Position numbers and translations under genes: made by a program. A stretch of DNA of 60,931 bases from the NCBI GenBank assembly GCA_028710415.1, contig JAQTUE010000031.1, positions 1-60,931 of the forward strand. Direction: 5' to 3'. Positions 51,738 to 60,797 of this stretch are shown piece by piece. This DNA comes from Paludibacter sp. GTDB taxonomy: Bacteria; Bacteroidota; Bacteroidia; Bacteroidales; Paludibacteraceae. How positions within the stretch are numbered: position 1 is the first letter of the stretch; the number at the start of each line of letters is the position of its first letter. Under the pieces are notes generated by a model that saw only the letters and a list, made by a program, of their open reading frames with translations, was not told the origin of the DNA and did no database searches.

Positions 51738-53120
51738 CTATTTTCTGTTTTTGTATTTATCGAATGTATTCAAGGTTCGCCTGACATATTTGACTGTAAC
51801 ATTCCCACGGTAATACCCAAATTTCACAACCGGATCATTGTAAAAGGCAGGTTCGCTTTTTTTGAGCAGGAAGTACTCAACACTATTGTTCCATACATGA
51901 GGATTCTTTCCAAATTTACGGGCTAAAGCCATAGCATCCAATATGTGGGCCGGTCCGCAATTATAAGCTGCCAGGATAAACTTTATACGTTCATCTTTAT
52001 CCGGGATGCGGTGGAATGACAGGTTTAAGCTCTTAATGTATTGTACACCCGCCTCGATATTCTTTTCAGGGTCGAGGACAGTGTTCTTATCAAGTCCAAA
52101 ATCAGATGCTGTCCTGGACATTAACTGCATGATGCCCGATGCACCCGCCCATGAGCGAGTGGAAGGATCAAACTCGGATTCCTCGTAAGCCACGGCAGCC
52201 AGTAGCCGCCAGTCCCAATTGATTTGCGGGGCATATTCCTTAAAGTAATGATCGTAAGGAGAAATGGCCCCTTTGGGGATTTTAATTCTCCGGAGTGCAA
52301 AGTACGGGCTTTTTTCCCAGTATTTATTGAAAAGGATCGATTGATTTTGAGTTGTTGCTTCAAGTTTCTCCCATTTAGCGATGGCTTTTTTTAGTTTATG
52401 GTTACTCTTACGGATTAACCAACCGTTCTGTTGCTCGAATCCAACAGACATTCGGATATCGATAGTCTTGCTATAGGATTTATGCAACAAGGCTACATTG
52501 TGAAAAGCCAGGGTGTAATCAATTTTATGTTCGGCAACCATATCAATCAAATCGTCATTCGATATGGAATCATCGACCGTTACAATGTTTATTGAACCAC
52601 CAATTTCCTCATTCAAAGCTTTAAGCCGGTCATAAAAAATGCTGTTTTCGTTTACATAAACGTTTTTACCTGCTAATTCGGTTACTTCGGAGAGTGCATT
52701 AGCCCCGGAATGTTGTACTAAAACCTGATAAGATTCTGACTGTGGGAGAACAAAAGCAAAATTCTTTTTTAATTCCTTTGTTTCAGTCATATTGTAGGTT
52801 ACAATGTCTACCTTGTTTTCCTGTATTAATTGAATCATCTCGTTCTCGCTTTTTGCAATATGGATTTCGAGATTTAAATTCAAATGGTCAGCCAGGTTTT
52901 CAGCCATTTCATAATCGTAACCCATTAATTCATCCCTAAAAAGGAAATATGAAGTGGAACCGAACATGGTAGCCACTTTTAAAGTATCCGATTTTATGAT
53001 ATCTTCTAAATCCCTGGAAACAGAATATGACAATTTCTCCGTATTCTTTTGTATGCATGAGGCTAACAAAAAAGCAGATAAAATCAGGAGAAGGATCGTA
53101 TTTCTATTCTTATTGAACAT
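51738..53120 (-). CDS. mltF: Membrane-bound lytic transglycosylase F-like protein
   Basis: This 460-aa protein has a lipoprotein-like signal with Cys22 (LLASC), a periplasmic solute-binding domain of the family 3 type (about 45-270) and an SLT lytic transglycosylase domain (about 295-440). The SLT core shows AAVAYEESEFDPS with the catalytic Glu, then GASGIMQLM and AGVQYI. This is the MltF arrangement, which cleaves peptidoglycan at the outer membrane. Only 3 bp separate it from the exonuclease gene, so the two are probably co-transcribed. Confidence 0.92.
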   Translation of the reverse strand: MFNKNRNTILLLILSAFLLASCIQKNTEKLSYSVSRDLEDIIKSDTLKVATMFGSTSYFLFRDELMGYDYEMAENLADHLNLNLEIHIAKSENEMIQLIQENKVDIVTYNMTETKELKKNFAFVLPQSESYQVLVQHSGANALSEVTELAGKNVYVNENSIFYDRLKALNEEIGGSINIVTVDDSISNDDLIDMVAEHKIDYTLAFHNVALLHKSYSKTIDIRMSVGFEQQNGWLIRKSNHKLKKAIAKWEKLEATTQNQSILFNKYWEKSPYFALRRIKIPKGAISPYDHYFKEYAPQINWDWRLLAAVAYEESEFDPSTRSWAGASGIMQLMSRTASDFGLDKNTVLDPEKNIEAGVQYIKSLNLSFHRIPDKDERIKFILAAYNCGPAHILDAMALARKFGKNPHVWNNSVEYFLLKKSEPAFYNDPVVKFGYYRGNVTVKYVRRTLNTFDKYKNRK

Positions 53121-53123
53121 ATT

Positions 53124-53864
53124 CTACTGGATAAATTGAATATTCTCACTCTTTATCAGTTCCAACCCGTTTAATCGTAAAAAGACCTGGGCTGTAGCCA
53201 GTACATCTTTTTGACAATACAGGCTGATCCTGTCAATATCATTCTCTTTGTAGAAAACATGCGCTACCTGGCTTCCATCAATATCATCCTTCGGAGTTGG
53301 AATTCCAAAGACAGCGGTCAATAGTTTTAAAGCGGTATAGTTTTTATAATCGCCAAACTTCCATAATTCGAGGGTGTCAATGAAACTTATTTCCCAGGGT
53401 TTCTTTCCTGATATTTGAAATATGGGAGGTAATTGCAGGCCGTTGATTAATATGCGCCTGCAGATGTAAGGAATGTCAAACTCTTTGATATTATGGCCAC
53501 ACAGTGTCTGTTCTTTTGTGACACAGAATTTTGCAATCAATTGCAGAAAATCAATAAGTAAAAGTTTCTCATTATCTCCTGAAAATGATTTTGTACGGAA
53601 ATTCATCTCGTTATCCTGAAAATGAATGAACCCGACAGAGATACAGACAATTTTCCCAAATTCAGAATATATTCCGGCACTGGTATTAAATCCTTCGGCT
53701 GCCGATGTGTCATCGTTGTATTTTTCAGGCATGCGTTTTTGAATGATGGCAAACTTATCTTCCCATAAATGAGCCATTTCCCCGGGTAATTCTGAGAAAT
53801 CAGAAGTAAGAGGTACAGTTTCGATATCAAGAAACATTATTTTCTGTAGTTCATTTTGCCGCAT
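53124..53864 (-). CDS. 3'-5' exonuclease of the DEDD (PolB-like) type
   Basis: This 246-aa protein has the DEDDy exonuclease motifs: FLDIET near residue 11 (Asp-x-Glu), GHNIKEFD in the middle (about 128-135) and YCQKDV near 217-222. It fits the predicted PolB-like 3'-5' exonucleases widespread in Bacteroidota. It is cytoplasmic. Met1 was kept as the start, though Met9, just before the first motif, is possible. It lies immediately upstream of mltF. Confidence 0.82.
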   Translation of the reverse strand: MRQNELQKIMFLDIETVPLTSDFSELPGEMAHLWEDKFAIIQKRMPEKYNDDTSAAEGFNTSAGIYSEFGKIVCISVGFIHFQDNEMNFRTKSFSGDNEKLLLIDFLQLIAKFCVTKEQTLCGHNIKEFDIPYICRRILINGLQLPPIFQISGKKPWEISFIDTLELWKFGDYKNYTALKLLTAVFGIPTPKDDIDGSQVAHVFYKENDIDRISLYCQKDVLATAQVFLRLNGLELIKSENIQFIQ

Positions 53865-53918
53865 ATTCTTTGGTTAACAGTGTATCGTCCTGAAATTTGT
53901 TTACATATTAGATTAATA

Positions 53919-53967
53919 CTTTCTTCTACTTTCTACTTTCTACTTTCTATCTTCTATCTACTACCTT
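53919..53967. repeat. Heptamer array (CTACTTT type)
   Basis: Seven 7-bp units read CTTTCTT, CTACTTT (three times), CTATCTT, CTATCTA and CTACCTT. Less regular pyrimidine-rich sequence continues to about 54010, filling the gap between the exonuclease and uridine kinase genes. Confidence 0.75.
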
Positions 53968-54019
53968 TCTACCTACTACTTACTTTTTCTCATTTCTCAC
54001 TCCTCATTCCTGTTTTTGT

Positions 54020-54634
54020 TTATTTCTCTACCAGGTTATTCTCTATGTATTTAGTCAGGATGTCAATAGCAATATGGTTATTTCCTCCCTGGGGAATGAT
54101 TAAATCGGCAAAGCGTTTTGAAGGTTCAATAAACTGTAAATGCATTGGTTTTACTGTGCTTTCATACCGTTCCATGACTTTGTTTACCGATCGGCCGCGT
54201 TCAATGATATCCCTGTTAATCACCCGGATTAACCGGTCGTCGGCATCTGCATCCACAAATACTTTCAGATCCATCATCTTCCGTAATTCAGGGTTCGTCA
54301 AAACTAAGATTCCTTCCACAATGATTACGTGGCAGGGTTTAATCAGAATGGTTTCACTGGCACGGGTACAAGTCAGGTAAGAATAAATTGGCTGTTCTAT
54401 TGGTTTGCCTTTTTTGAGTTCTTTCAGGTGTTTAACCAATAGTTCGAACTCAATGGAATCCGGGTGGTCGAAATTGATTTCAAGACGGCTTTCAAGTGGT
54501 AAATGACTACTATCCCGGTAATACGAATCCTGAGGAAGAATGACAACTTCGCCCTGAGGCAAGCGTTCTAAAATTTTGCGTACAACAGTCGTTTTCCCTG
54601 ACCCTGTTCCCCCGGCAATTCCAATAATTAGCAT
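54020..54634 (-). CDS. udk: Uridine kinase
   Basis: This 204-aa cytoplasmic kinase has the P-loop GGTGSGKT at residues 8-15, followed by QDSYYRD (about 36-42), NFDHPDS and the segment VIVEGILVL. It phosphorylates uridine and cytidine in pyrimidine salvage. Length matches the family. It is divergent from the GH20 gene at 54900. Confidence 0.95.
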   Translation of the reverse strand: MLIIGIAGGTGSGKTTVVRKILERLPQGEVVILPQDSYYRDSSHLPLESRLEINFDHPDSIEFELLVKHLKELKKGKPIEQPIYSYLTCTRASETILIKPCHVIIVEGILVLTNPELRKMMDLKVFVDADADDRLIRVINRDIIERGRSVNKVMERYESTVKPMHLQFIEPSKRFADLIIPQGGNNHIAIDILTKYIENNLVEK

Positions 54635-54861
54635 ATCCTTGTTTCGTTAGTTTTTAGACCACTAAAGTAAGAATTTATTTTTTTTCATTCGACTTTGTTT
54701 ATAATTATTTTTGTTTGATGACCTGTTGCTAAATATATGTATTTGATGTTAAGTATGTTGAATTTATTGTCTTAGCTTTTATTAGGATTTAAAACTTAAC
54801 TAAAATGAATAAATATCATGTTTTTGAGCTAAAAACGAAGTGCCAATATGCTAATTTGTTG

Positions 54862-54869
54862 TACATTTG
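54862..54869 (+). promoter_or_regulatory. -7 box before the GH20 gene
   Basis: TACATTTG matches the Bacteroidota TAnnTTTG consensus and lies 31 bp before the start codon at 54900. No convincing TTTG was found at the -33 position. The 265-bp gap to udk otherwise shows nothing clear. Confidence 0.5.
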
Positions 54870-54899
54870 TACTATCCTATTTCACAAAATTAATATATT

Positions 54900-57242
54900 A
54901 TGATAAAAACTTCATCTTTTTTTATCCAGCGCTTACTGGGGATTTTTCTATTACTTGGAACATGTTCATTTAGTTCTGTTTCAGCAGTTGAATATAATAT
55001 CATCCCCTATCCACAACAATTAATCCCTAAATCGGGTTCATTTACGTTCAATAACCGCACAAAAGTGGTGTGTTCTTCCAGCAAACCGGAAGTTCTTAGG
55101 CTGGCCGGACAATTTGCTGATCAAATCAAAGTGGTCACAGGATTGAAATTGGAAATCAGTTATAAAACATCACATGATACAGCTAATTCTGTTATCTTCC
55201 AGTCTTCTGTATCAACTAATCCTGAAGGCTATAAATTATCTGTCTCTCCTAAAACTATCCGTATACAAGCGGGAGCAGCCAATGGGTTTTTCTATGCCTT
55301 GCAAACCCTCTATCAGTTGATGCCGGTTGAAATTTATGGCAAGAAACAGATACCCGGAAAAAACTGGTCGGCAAATGCTGTTCTGATCTCTGACTCACCA
55401 CGATTTGGATATCGGGGTTTGCACCTGGATGTTTGCAGGCACTTTTTCCCTCTGGAATTTATTAAGAAGTATATTGATGCCATGGCAATCCATAAATTCA
55501 ATACTTTCCATTGGCATTTAACCGATGACCAGGGATGGCGTATAGAAATAAGGAAATACCCACGCTTAACAGAAGTCGGTTCCCGTCGTGATGAAACGCT
55601 TGTCGGGTATTATTTCGAACGCTTTCCACAACAATATGATGGGAAACCTTCCGGTGGCTTTTATACTCAGAAGGAAGCCCGTGAGATCGTAGCCTATGCA
55701 AAGGACCGTTTTATTACGGTAATCCCCGAAATTGAAATGCCGGGCCACGCACAGGCTGCCATTGCCTCGTATCCATATCTGTCGTGCACACCTGATTCTG
55801 TCATTAAAGTAGCTACTAAATGGGGTATATTTAAGGATGTATATTGTCCAAGTGAAGTTACATTTAATTTTCTGGAAGATGTGTTGACTGAAGTTATGGA
55901 CATCTTCCCTTCAAAGTATATACATATTGGTGGTGATGAGTGCCTGAAGGATCTTTGGAAAAAAAGCCAACAATGTCAGGAGATAATCAAAAAGCTCAAT
56001 TTGAAAGATGAAAATGGCCTGCAAAGTTATTTTATAGAACGGATTGAAAAGTTTGTCAATTCAAAAGGACGTCAGATAATTGGTTGGGACGAAATACTGG
56101 ATGGGGGATTGGCTCCAAATGCAACTGTCATGTCCTGGAGGGGCATTGCAGGAGGTATTACTGCCGCCAAATCAGGTCATGATGTGATAATGACTCCGGG
56201 AACCCATTGCTATTTTGATAAATATCAGTCTGACCCGGAAACGGAACCTGTCACAATAGGCGGCTATTTACCCTTAAGCATGGTCTATCAGTATGAACCT
56301 ATCCCGGCAGAATTAACAGCCTCAGAGGCTAAGCATGTATTGGGAGCACAGGCAAATATGTGGACTGAATATATGCCGACCACTAAAAGCGTTGAACATA
56401 TGGCATACCCAAGGTTATCCGCAATGGCTGAAGTGATCTGGAGCCCTAAGGAAAGCAGGAACTGGGAAAGCTTCCGCAGACGTATGCCGTCTGAATTTGC
56501 CCGTTATAACCAACTGGATATCCAGCCTTCAATGGCATTTTACGATGTTCAGTTTAAAACCACTACTTTAGATAATAAAAAGTTGCAGTTTACACTACTT
56601 TGCGAAGATCCGACTGCTCAAATTCATTACACAACCGGTGATGCGATTCCAACTCTCACCGATGCGTTGTATACCGCCCCGGTTACCCTGGACAAATCTT
56701 CAACTGTTACGGCTGCAGCTTTTGTGGATGGTAAGATAAAAGGTAAATCCATTACAAAATCATTACTTGTCAGTAAACTTACCGGACTGCCCTATATCAT
56801 AAGTTTTAAAAATTCATGGTATGATGGAGGTAATAAGAATGCACTTACTGATGGAATACCCGGAAATACGAAAGTCTATACCCAATGGGTGGGTTTAGCT
56901 AAAAAAGCAAATGGAGAGGTTACGGTTGATATGCAAAATGTTCAAAAGATAGAACGCTTTTCAGTGGGATTATTAAATGCGACTGCATTGTGTGTGATAT
57001 TTCCAACAGAAATCAAATTGCTTGGTTCGATTGATGGAACCAATTACCAGCTTCTTGCTGAAAAACAAATTCCGGTATCAACGCTTCAAACCTGGGATAT
57101 AATCAGACCGGAACTTACTTTCCCTTCCACAGAGGTCAGGTATCTTCGATTGCAATTAACCTGTGCCGGACCATGTGCTGCCGATAAAAAAGAGAATCCG
57201 GGAGGTAGTGTGATTTTTATGGACGAGATTGGTGCGTGGTAA
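54900..57242 (+). CDS. GH20 beta-N-acetylhexosaminidase
   Basis: This 780-aa protein has a signal peptide (about 1-29), a GH20b domain (about 30-155), a GH20 TIM barrel (about 160-520) with the catalytic Asp-Glu in HIGGDECLKDLW, a chitobiase-type C-terminal domain (about 560-625) and an F5/8-type or CBM32-like domain at the end (about 640-780). It removes terminal GlcNAc or GalNAc from glycans or peptidoglycan fragments. It has no T9SS tail and is probably periplasmic. It is one of the few plus-strand genes in the window. Confidence 0.93.
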   Translation: MIKTSSFFIQRLLGIFLLLGTCSFSSVSAVEYNIIPYPQQLIPKSGSFTFNNRTKVVCSSSKPEVLRLAGQFADQIKVVTGLKLEISYKTSHDTANSVIFQSSVSTNPEGYKLSVSPKTIRIQAGAANGFFYALQTLYQLMPVEIYGKKQIPGKNWSANAVLISDSPRFGYRGLHLDVCRHFFPLEFIKKYIDAMAIHKFNTFHWHLTDDQGWRIEIRKYPRLTEVGSRRDETLVGYYFERFPQQYDGKPSGGFYTQKEAREIVAYAKDRFITVIPEIEMPGHAQAAIASYPYLSCTPDSVIKVATKWGIFKDVYCPSEVTFNFLEDVLTEVMDIFPSKYIHIGGDECLKDLWKKSQQCQEIIKKLNLKDENGLQSYFIERIEKFVNSKGRQIIGWDEILDGGLAPNATVMSWRGIAGGITAAKSGHDVIMTPGTHCYFDKYQSDPETEPVTIGGYLPLSMVYQYEPIPAELTASEAKHVLGAQANMWTEYMPTTKSVEHMAYPRLSAMAEVIWSPKESRNWESFRRRMPSEFARYNQLDIQPSMAFYDVQFKTTTLDNKKLQFTLLCEDPTAQIHYTTGDAIPTLTDALYTAPVTLDKSSTVTAAAFVDGKIKGKSITKSLLVSKLTGLPYIISFKNSWYDGGNKNALTDGIPGNTKVYTQWVGLAKKANGEVTVDMQNVQKIERFSVGLLNATALCVIFPTEIKLLGSIDGTNYQLLAEKQIPVSTLQTWDIIRPELTFPSTEVRYLRLQLTCAGPCAADKKENPGGSVIFMDEIGAW

Positions 57243-57612
57243 AAATGTTACAATCAAAACAAATAAATCTCCAAATCAAATAATTCATTTTGAGAGTTAT
57301 ATTGTCATTAAATGATTATTGTCAAACAAAGTAAGAATTCACATTCCACAAATTTACATAACCAAACTACAAAACGTTTATATATGTAATAGTAATTTAA
57401 AAATATAGTAGTACATTTGTAACACTTTTTGATTATTAAAAAAGCTAGTATGCCCAACACGACATGTCAGAGAGCGACAAGATGGGGTTATGACATATAA
57501 CGCGGGAATGCGACTTGGGTTGCACTCCCGCTTCTAATTATAAGAATTGTAAAAATTTAAAACAGATACATAATTAAAAGCAAACAAAAAGGCTATTTAA
57601 TAGAAACTAAAA
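57243..57612 (+). other. Intergenic region with a structured GC-rich segment
   Basis: In 370 bp a -7 box TACATTTG (57413-57420) is followed by a GC-rich block at about 57451-57532. That block can form ATGTCA/TGACAT (57464-57469 with 57491-57496) or the alternative GTTAT/ATAAC (57487-57491 with 57497-57501), and then GCGGGA/TCCCGC (57502-57507 with 57526-57531). It would be the leader of the plus-strand gene at 57613. No known RNA family was recognised. Confidence 0.5.
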
Positions 57613-58949
57613 ATGAAAACAACAACTACAATGAAGTCTTTATCGGGGGTTATTGCCCTAATGTTTATTTGCAGTAGTTTAAATGCACAAAATCCGATAA
57701 GAAAGGAGAAAAATAGTGTTTATTCTATTATTAATGGTATCTTTCAGAATTCGAAAGTATCGGCACACAGACATCTTGGAATGCCACAGTCGGCTACAAT
57801 TTCACCTTATTTTAAAGTAAAACAGTCAGAGCAGGTAAAGTACCAATTGGATAGCTTAATTTTCACACCTGTAGGAACTGTTGGGGATATGACTAAAACA
57901 AAAATTGAATGTAAGTACGATAGATTTGGCAGAATGATACAATTTATTTCTAAAAGTTTGAATATATCTACAAACAATTATGAATTAAATTATAAATATG
58001 TATATATATATATGGGATTAATTATTTAATAAAAGATGAGTATGATGAAAATCAATCACTCTTACGTTTATATAAAAGAACAAAGACAATTTATGATCAG
58101 GATAGCAGAATTCAATCAATCAATCAAGCATATGATACGATAGATTTTGAAAATAAAGCAAGTCGGGAGGATTATATTTATGAAAATAATTTACTTTCCA
58201 TGAAAAAGACTTTTTATTCAAATTCTATTACGCCGGAATACATGACCCGATATTATTATGATGCTTTAAATAGGGATACTACTGAACTGTATTTCAATCA
58301 TAATTTTGAGACAAACTCTTTGACAGAATATAAAAAGATGAAATATTCTTATGATGCCAATAATGATGTCATTAAGACAGAATCTTTTAATATTTCTAAT
58401 AGTATCTGGAGTCCATCAGATTATTCCGATTATATCTTCAATAATACTCACGATTGTATATCCTTTATTGAAAATGATTTTAATGCTGGTGTATATGAGT
58501 CATCAATGAAATATATTACTAGATACACCGAATCGATACTGATGAGTAATATTTATTATGGGGATACTTTTGCAGACTTCCCATACCCTTTTAAAACACA
58601 ACTGAACCAAATTGATTTATACGCATTAAGTGGGAGTGAATCAGTGTTGATGGGAGGTTATGTCTTGTATTATTCCGAAAATAAAGAAACTACTGGTGTT
58701 TACAATACTTCAGAGTTAAACAATCAGATTGTAAAGTACAATGCAGAATTAAAAACAATTGTATTGCAAAATGCTGAATTAGGTAATTCAAACATCATCC
58801 AACTATATAGTCTATCCGGGAAAATGATTATAAACAAACCGATAAGCACTTCGGGTTCTGTCTCTGTAGATAATTTGGGTAAAGGACTTTATGTCTATAA
58901 GTTGATTAACTCAGGTAAAACCGTTGTTGGGAAAATTATAATACAGTAA
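57613..58949 (+). pseudogene. Secreted YD-repeat-like protein with T9SS tail, broken by a frameshift at a TA tract
   Basis: The first frame (57613-58029, 138 aa) has a signal peptide ending about SLNAQ and stops shortly after a (TA)6 run at 58001-58013. The second frame has an ATG at 58200 but is open much further upstream and continues the same protein from about 58014, giving a combined length near 445 aa. YD-type repeats are visible on both sides of the break (CKYDRFGR, DEYDENQ, RYYYDALNR, KYSYDANND). The T9SS tail is intact (about the last 75 residues). Loss of one TA unit, or gain of one base, would restore the frame. It may be a pseudogene, a phase-variable gene or a sequencing error. 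Confidence 0.75.
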
Positions 58950-58971
58950 GCCCAAACAATATTTAAACAAA

Positions 58972-59007
58972 AAAATCTCCGGACAACCTAAGTCGTTCGG
59001 AGATTTT
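58972..59007. terminator. Two-way terminator between the T9SS protein gene and groL
   Basis: AAAATCTCCG (58972-58981) pairs with CGGAGATTTT (58998-59007), with A and T tracts on both sides. It can end transcription of the plus-strand gene and of groL. Confidence 0.9.
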
Positions 59008-59027
59008 CTTTTAATTATGTATTGATA

Positions 59028-60659
59028 TTACATCATTCCACCCATTCCACCGCCCATAGGCATTTGTGGAGCCGGATTATCTTCTTTCTTTTCAGTAATG
59101 ACGCATTCGGTAGTCAGGAACATGCCTGCAATCGAAGCAGCATTTTCAAGTGCTACACGACATACTTTAGCCGGGTCAACAACACCTGCTGCAAAGAAGT
59201 TTTCGTATTTTTCAGTATGGGCATTGTACCCGAAGTCATCTTTTCCTTCACGAACTTTCTGAACAATCACAGCACCTTCTTTACCTGCATTGGCAACAAT
59301 CTGGCGAAGCGGTTCTTCAATGGCACGTTTGATGATTTCAATACCGGTTTGCTCGTCATCGTTGACAGCTTTTAGGTTTTCCAAAGCATCAATCGCACGG
59401 ATATAAGCTACGCCTCCACCAGGTACAATTCCTTCTTCTATGGCTGCACGGGTTGCACTTAATGCATCATCCACGCGGTCTTTCTTTTCTTTCATTTCAA
59501 CTTCCGAAGCTGCACCTACATACAATACGGCTACACCACCTGATAATTTTGCCAGACGTTCCTGTAGTTTTTCACGATCATAATCAGAAGTTGTTGTTGC
59601 AATCTGGGCTCTGATCTGGGCAACACGGGTTGCAATAGCTTCTTTCGAACCTGCACCGTTAACCAATACCGTGTTATCTTTGTTTACTGTCACCTTTTCA
59701 GTTGTACCCAGCATTTCAAGGGTAGCTTGTTCCAGTTTAATTCCTTTTTCATCAGAAATAACGATACCACCTGTCAGGATTGCAATATCTTCCAGCATTT
59801 CTTTACGACGGTCACCAAATCCCGGAGCTTTCACAGCACATATTTTCAATGATGCACGCAAGCGGTTTACCACCAACGTAGTCAATGCTTCGCTGTCTAC
59901 ATCTTCAGCAATGATTAATAATGGGCGTCCGGATTGAACGGCTGGTTCCAGTACCGGAAGCAATTCTTTCAGGTTGGATATTTTCTTGTCGTAGATCAGG
60001 ATATATGGTTTTTCCATTTCCACTTCCATCTTTTCAGTATTGGTAACGAAATAAGCCGAAATATATCCGCGGTCGAATTGCATTCCTTCCACTACTTCAA
60101 TGCTTGTATCGGTTCCTTTAGCTTCCTCAATGGTGATAACACCATCTTTCGATACTTTACGCATGGCATCAGCAATCAGTTTGCCGATAGTTTCATCGTT
60201 ATTAGCTGAAATAGAAGCAACCTGTTCGATTTTATCATAATCATCTCCAACTGTTTTAGCCTGGGATGCAATACTTTTTACCACTACTGCAACCGCTTTA
60301 TCGATTCCACGTTTTAGATCCATAGGATTTGCTCCTGCGGCAACGTTTTTCATTCCAACACTTACAATAGATTGAGCCAACACCGTTGCAGTAGTTGTTC
60401 CATCACCGGCATCATCACTGGTTTTTGAAGCAACTTCTTTTACCAGTTGAGCTCCCAGGTTTTGAAATGGATCTTCCAATTCAATTTCTTTAGCAACTGA
60501 TACACCATCTTTAGTAATGTGTGGGGCACCGAATTTTTTTTCGATAATCACATTACGACCCTTTGGTCCCAGCGTTACTTTTACGGCATTTGCCAACTCA
60601 TCAACCCCTTTTTTCAGTTGGTCGCGAGCATCAATATTGAAGAGAATTTCTTTAGACAT
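59028..60659 (-). CDS. groL: Chaperonin GroEL
   Basis: This 543-aa protein is a typical GroEL. It begins MSKEILFNIDARDQLKKGVD and contains TLGPKGRNV, DAGDGTTTATVLAQ with the ATPase Asp, GGGVAYIRA and a GGM-rich C-terminal tail. It forms the folding chamber with GroES. The groES gene lies just upstream on the same strand and is cut by the window edge. A gap of about 140 bp separates the two. Confidence 0.98.
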   Translation of the reverse strand: MSKEILFNIDARDQLKKGVDELANAVKVTLGPKGRNVIIEKKFGAPHITKDGVSVAKEIELEDPFQNLGAQLVKEVASKTSDDAGDGTTTATVLAQSIVSVGMKNVAAGANPMDLKRGIDKAVAVVVKSIASQAKTVGDDYDKIEQVASISANNDETIGKLIADAMRKVSKDGVITIEEAKGTDTSIEVVEGMQFDRGYISAYFVTNTEKMEVEMEKPYILIYDKKISNLKELLPVLEPAVQSGRPLLIIAEDVDSEALTTLVVNRLRASLKICAVKAPGFGDRRKEMLEDIAILTGGIVISDEKGIKLEQATLEMLGTTEKVTVNKDNTVLVNGAGSKEAIATRVAQIRAQIATTTSDYDREKLQERLAKLSGGVAVLYVGAASEVEMKEKKDRVDDALSATRAAIEEGIVPGGGVAYIRAIDALENLKAVNDDEQTGIEIIKRAIEEPLRQIVANAGKEGAVIVQKVREGKDDFGYNAHTEKYENFFAAGVVDPAKVCRVALENAASIAGMFLTTECVITEKKEDNPAPQMPMGGGMGGMM

Positions 60660-60678
60660 TGTAGTTCTATTTTAAAAT

Positions 60679-60713
60679 AACCCCTAATCCGTCGGTTGAC
60701 GGAGGACTGGGTT
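60679..60713 (-). other. Hairpin between groES and groL
   Basis: The arms CCGTC/GACGG (60689-60693 with 60698-60702) form a small stem inside outer AACCC/GGGTT arms (60679-60683 with 60709-60713). A further CCCC-TTTA-GGGG stem is at 60772-60783. Together they may act as an intercistronic message structure. No CIRCE operator was recognised. Confidence 0.5.
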
Positions 60714-60797
60714 ACTATTGTTTTGTTAATTTAAATTGAAAATCTAATAAAAATAAGATACTAATTTAATTCCCCTTTAGGGGTTAGGGGTTCTCTT

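Noticed and set aside
53856..54380. Plus-strand frame of 174 codons opposite udk
   Set aside because: It lies antisense to the clear uridine kinase and through low-complexity sequence, with no family features.
58200..58949. The 249-codon frame as an independent gene
   Set aside because: The frame is open far upstream of its ATG, lacks a signal peptide despite a T9SS tail, and continues the YD-type repeats of the preceding frame.
60679..60783. CIRCE-type heat-shock operator near groL
   Set aside because: The inverted repeats here lack the CIRCE sequence (TTAGCACTC arms) and lie between groES and groL instead of before groES.
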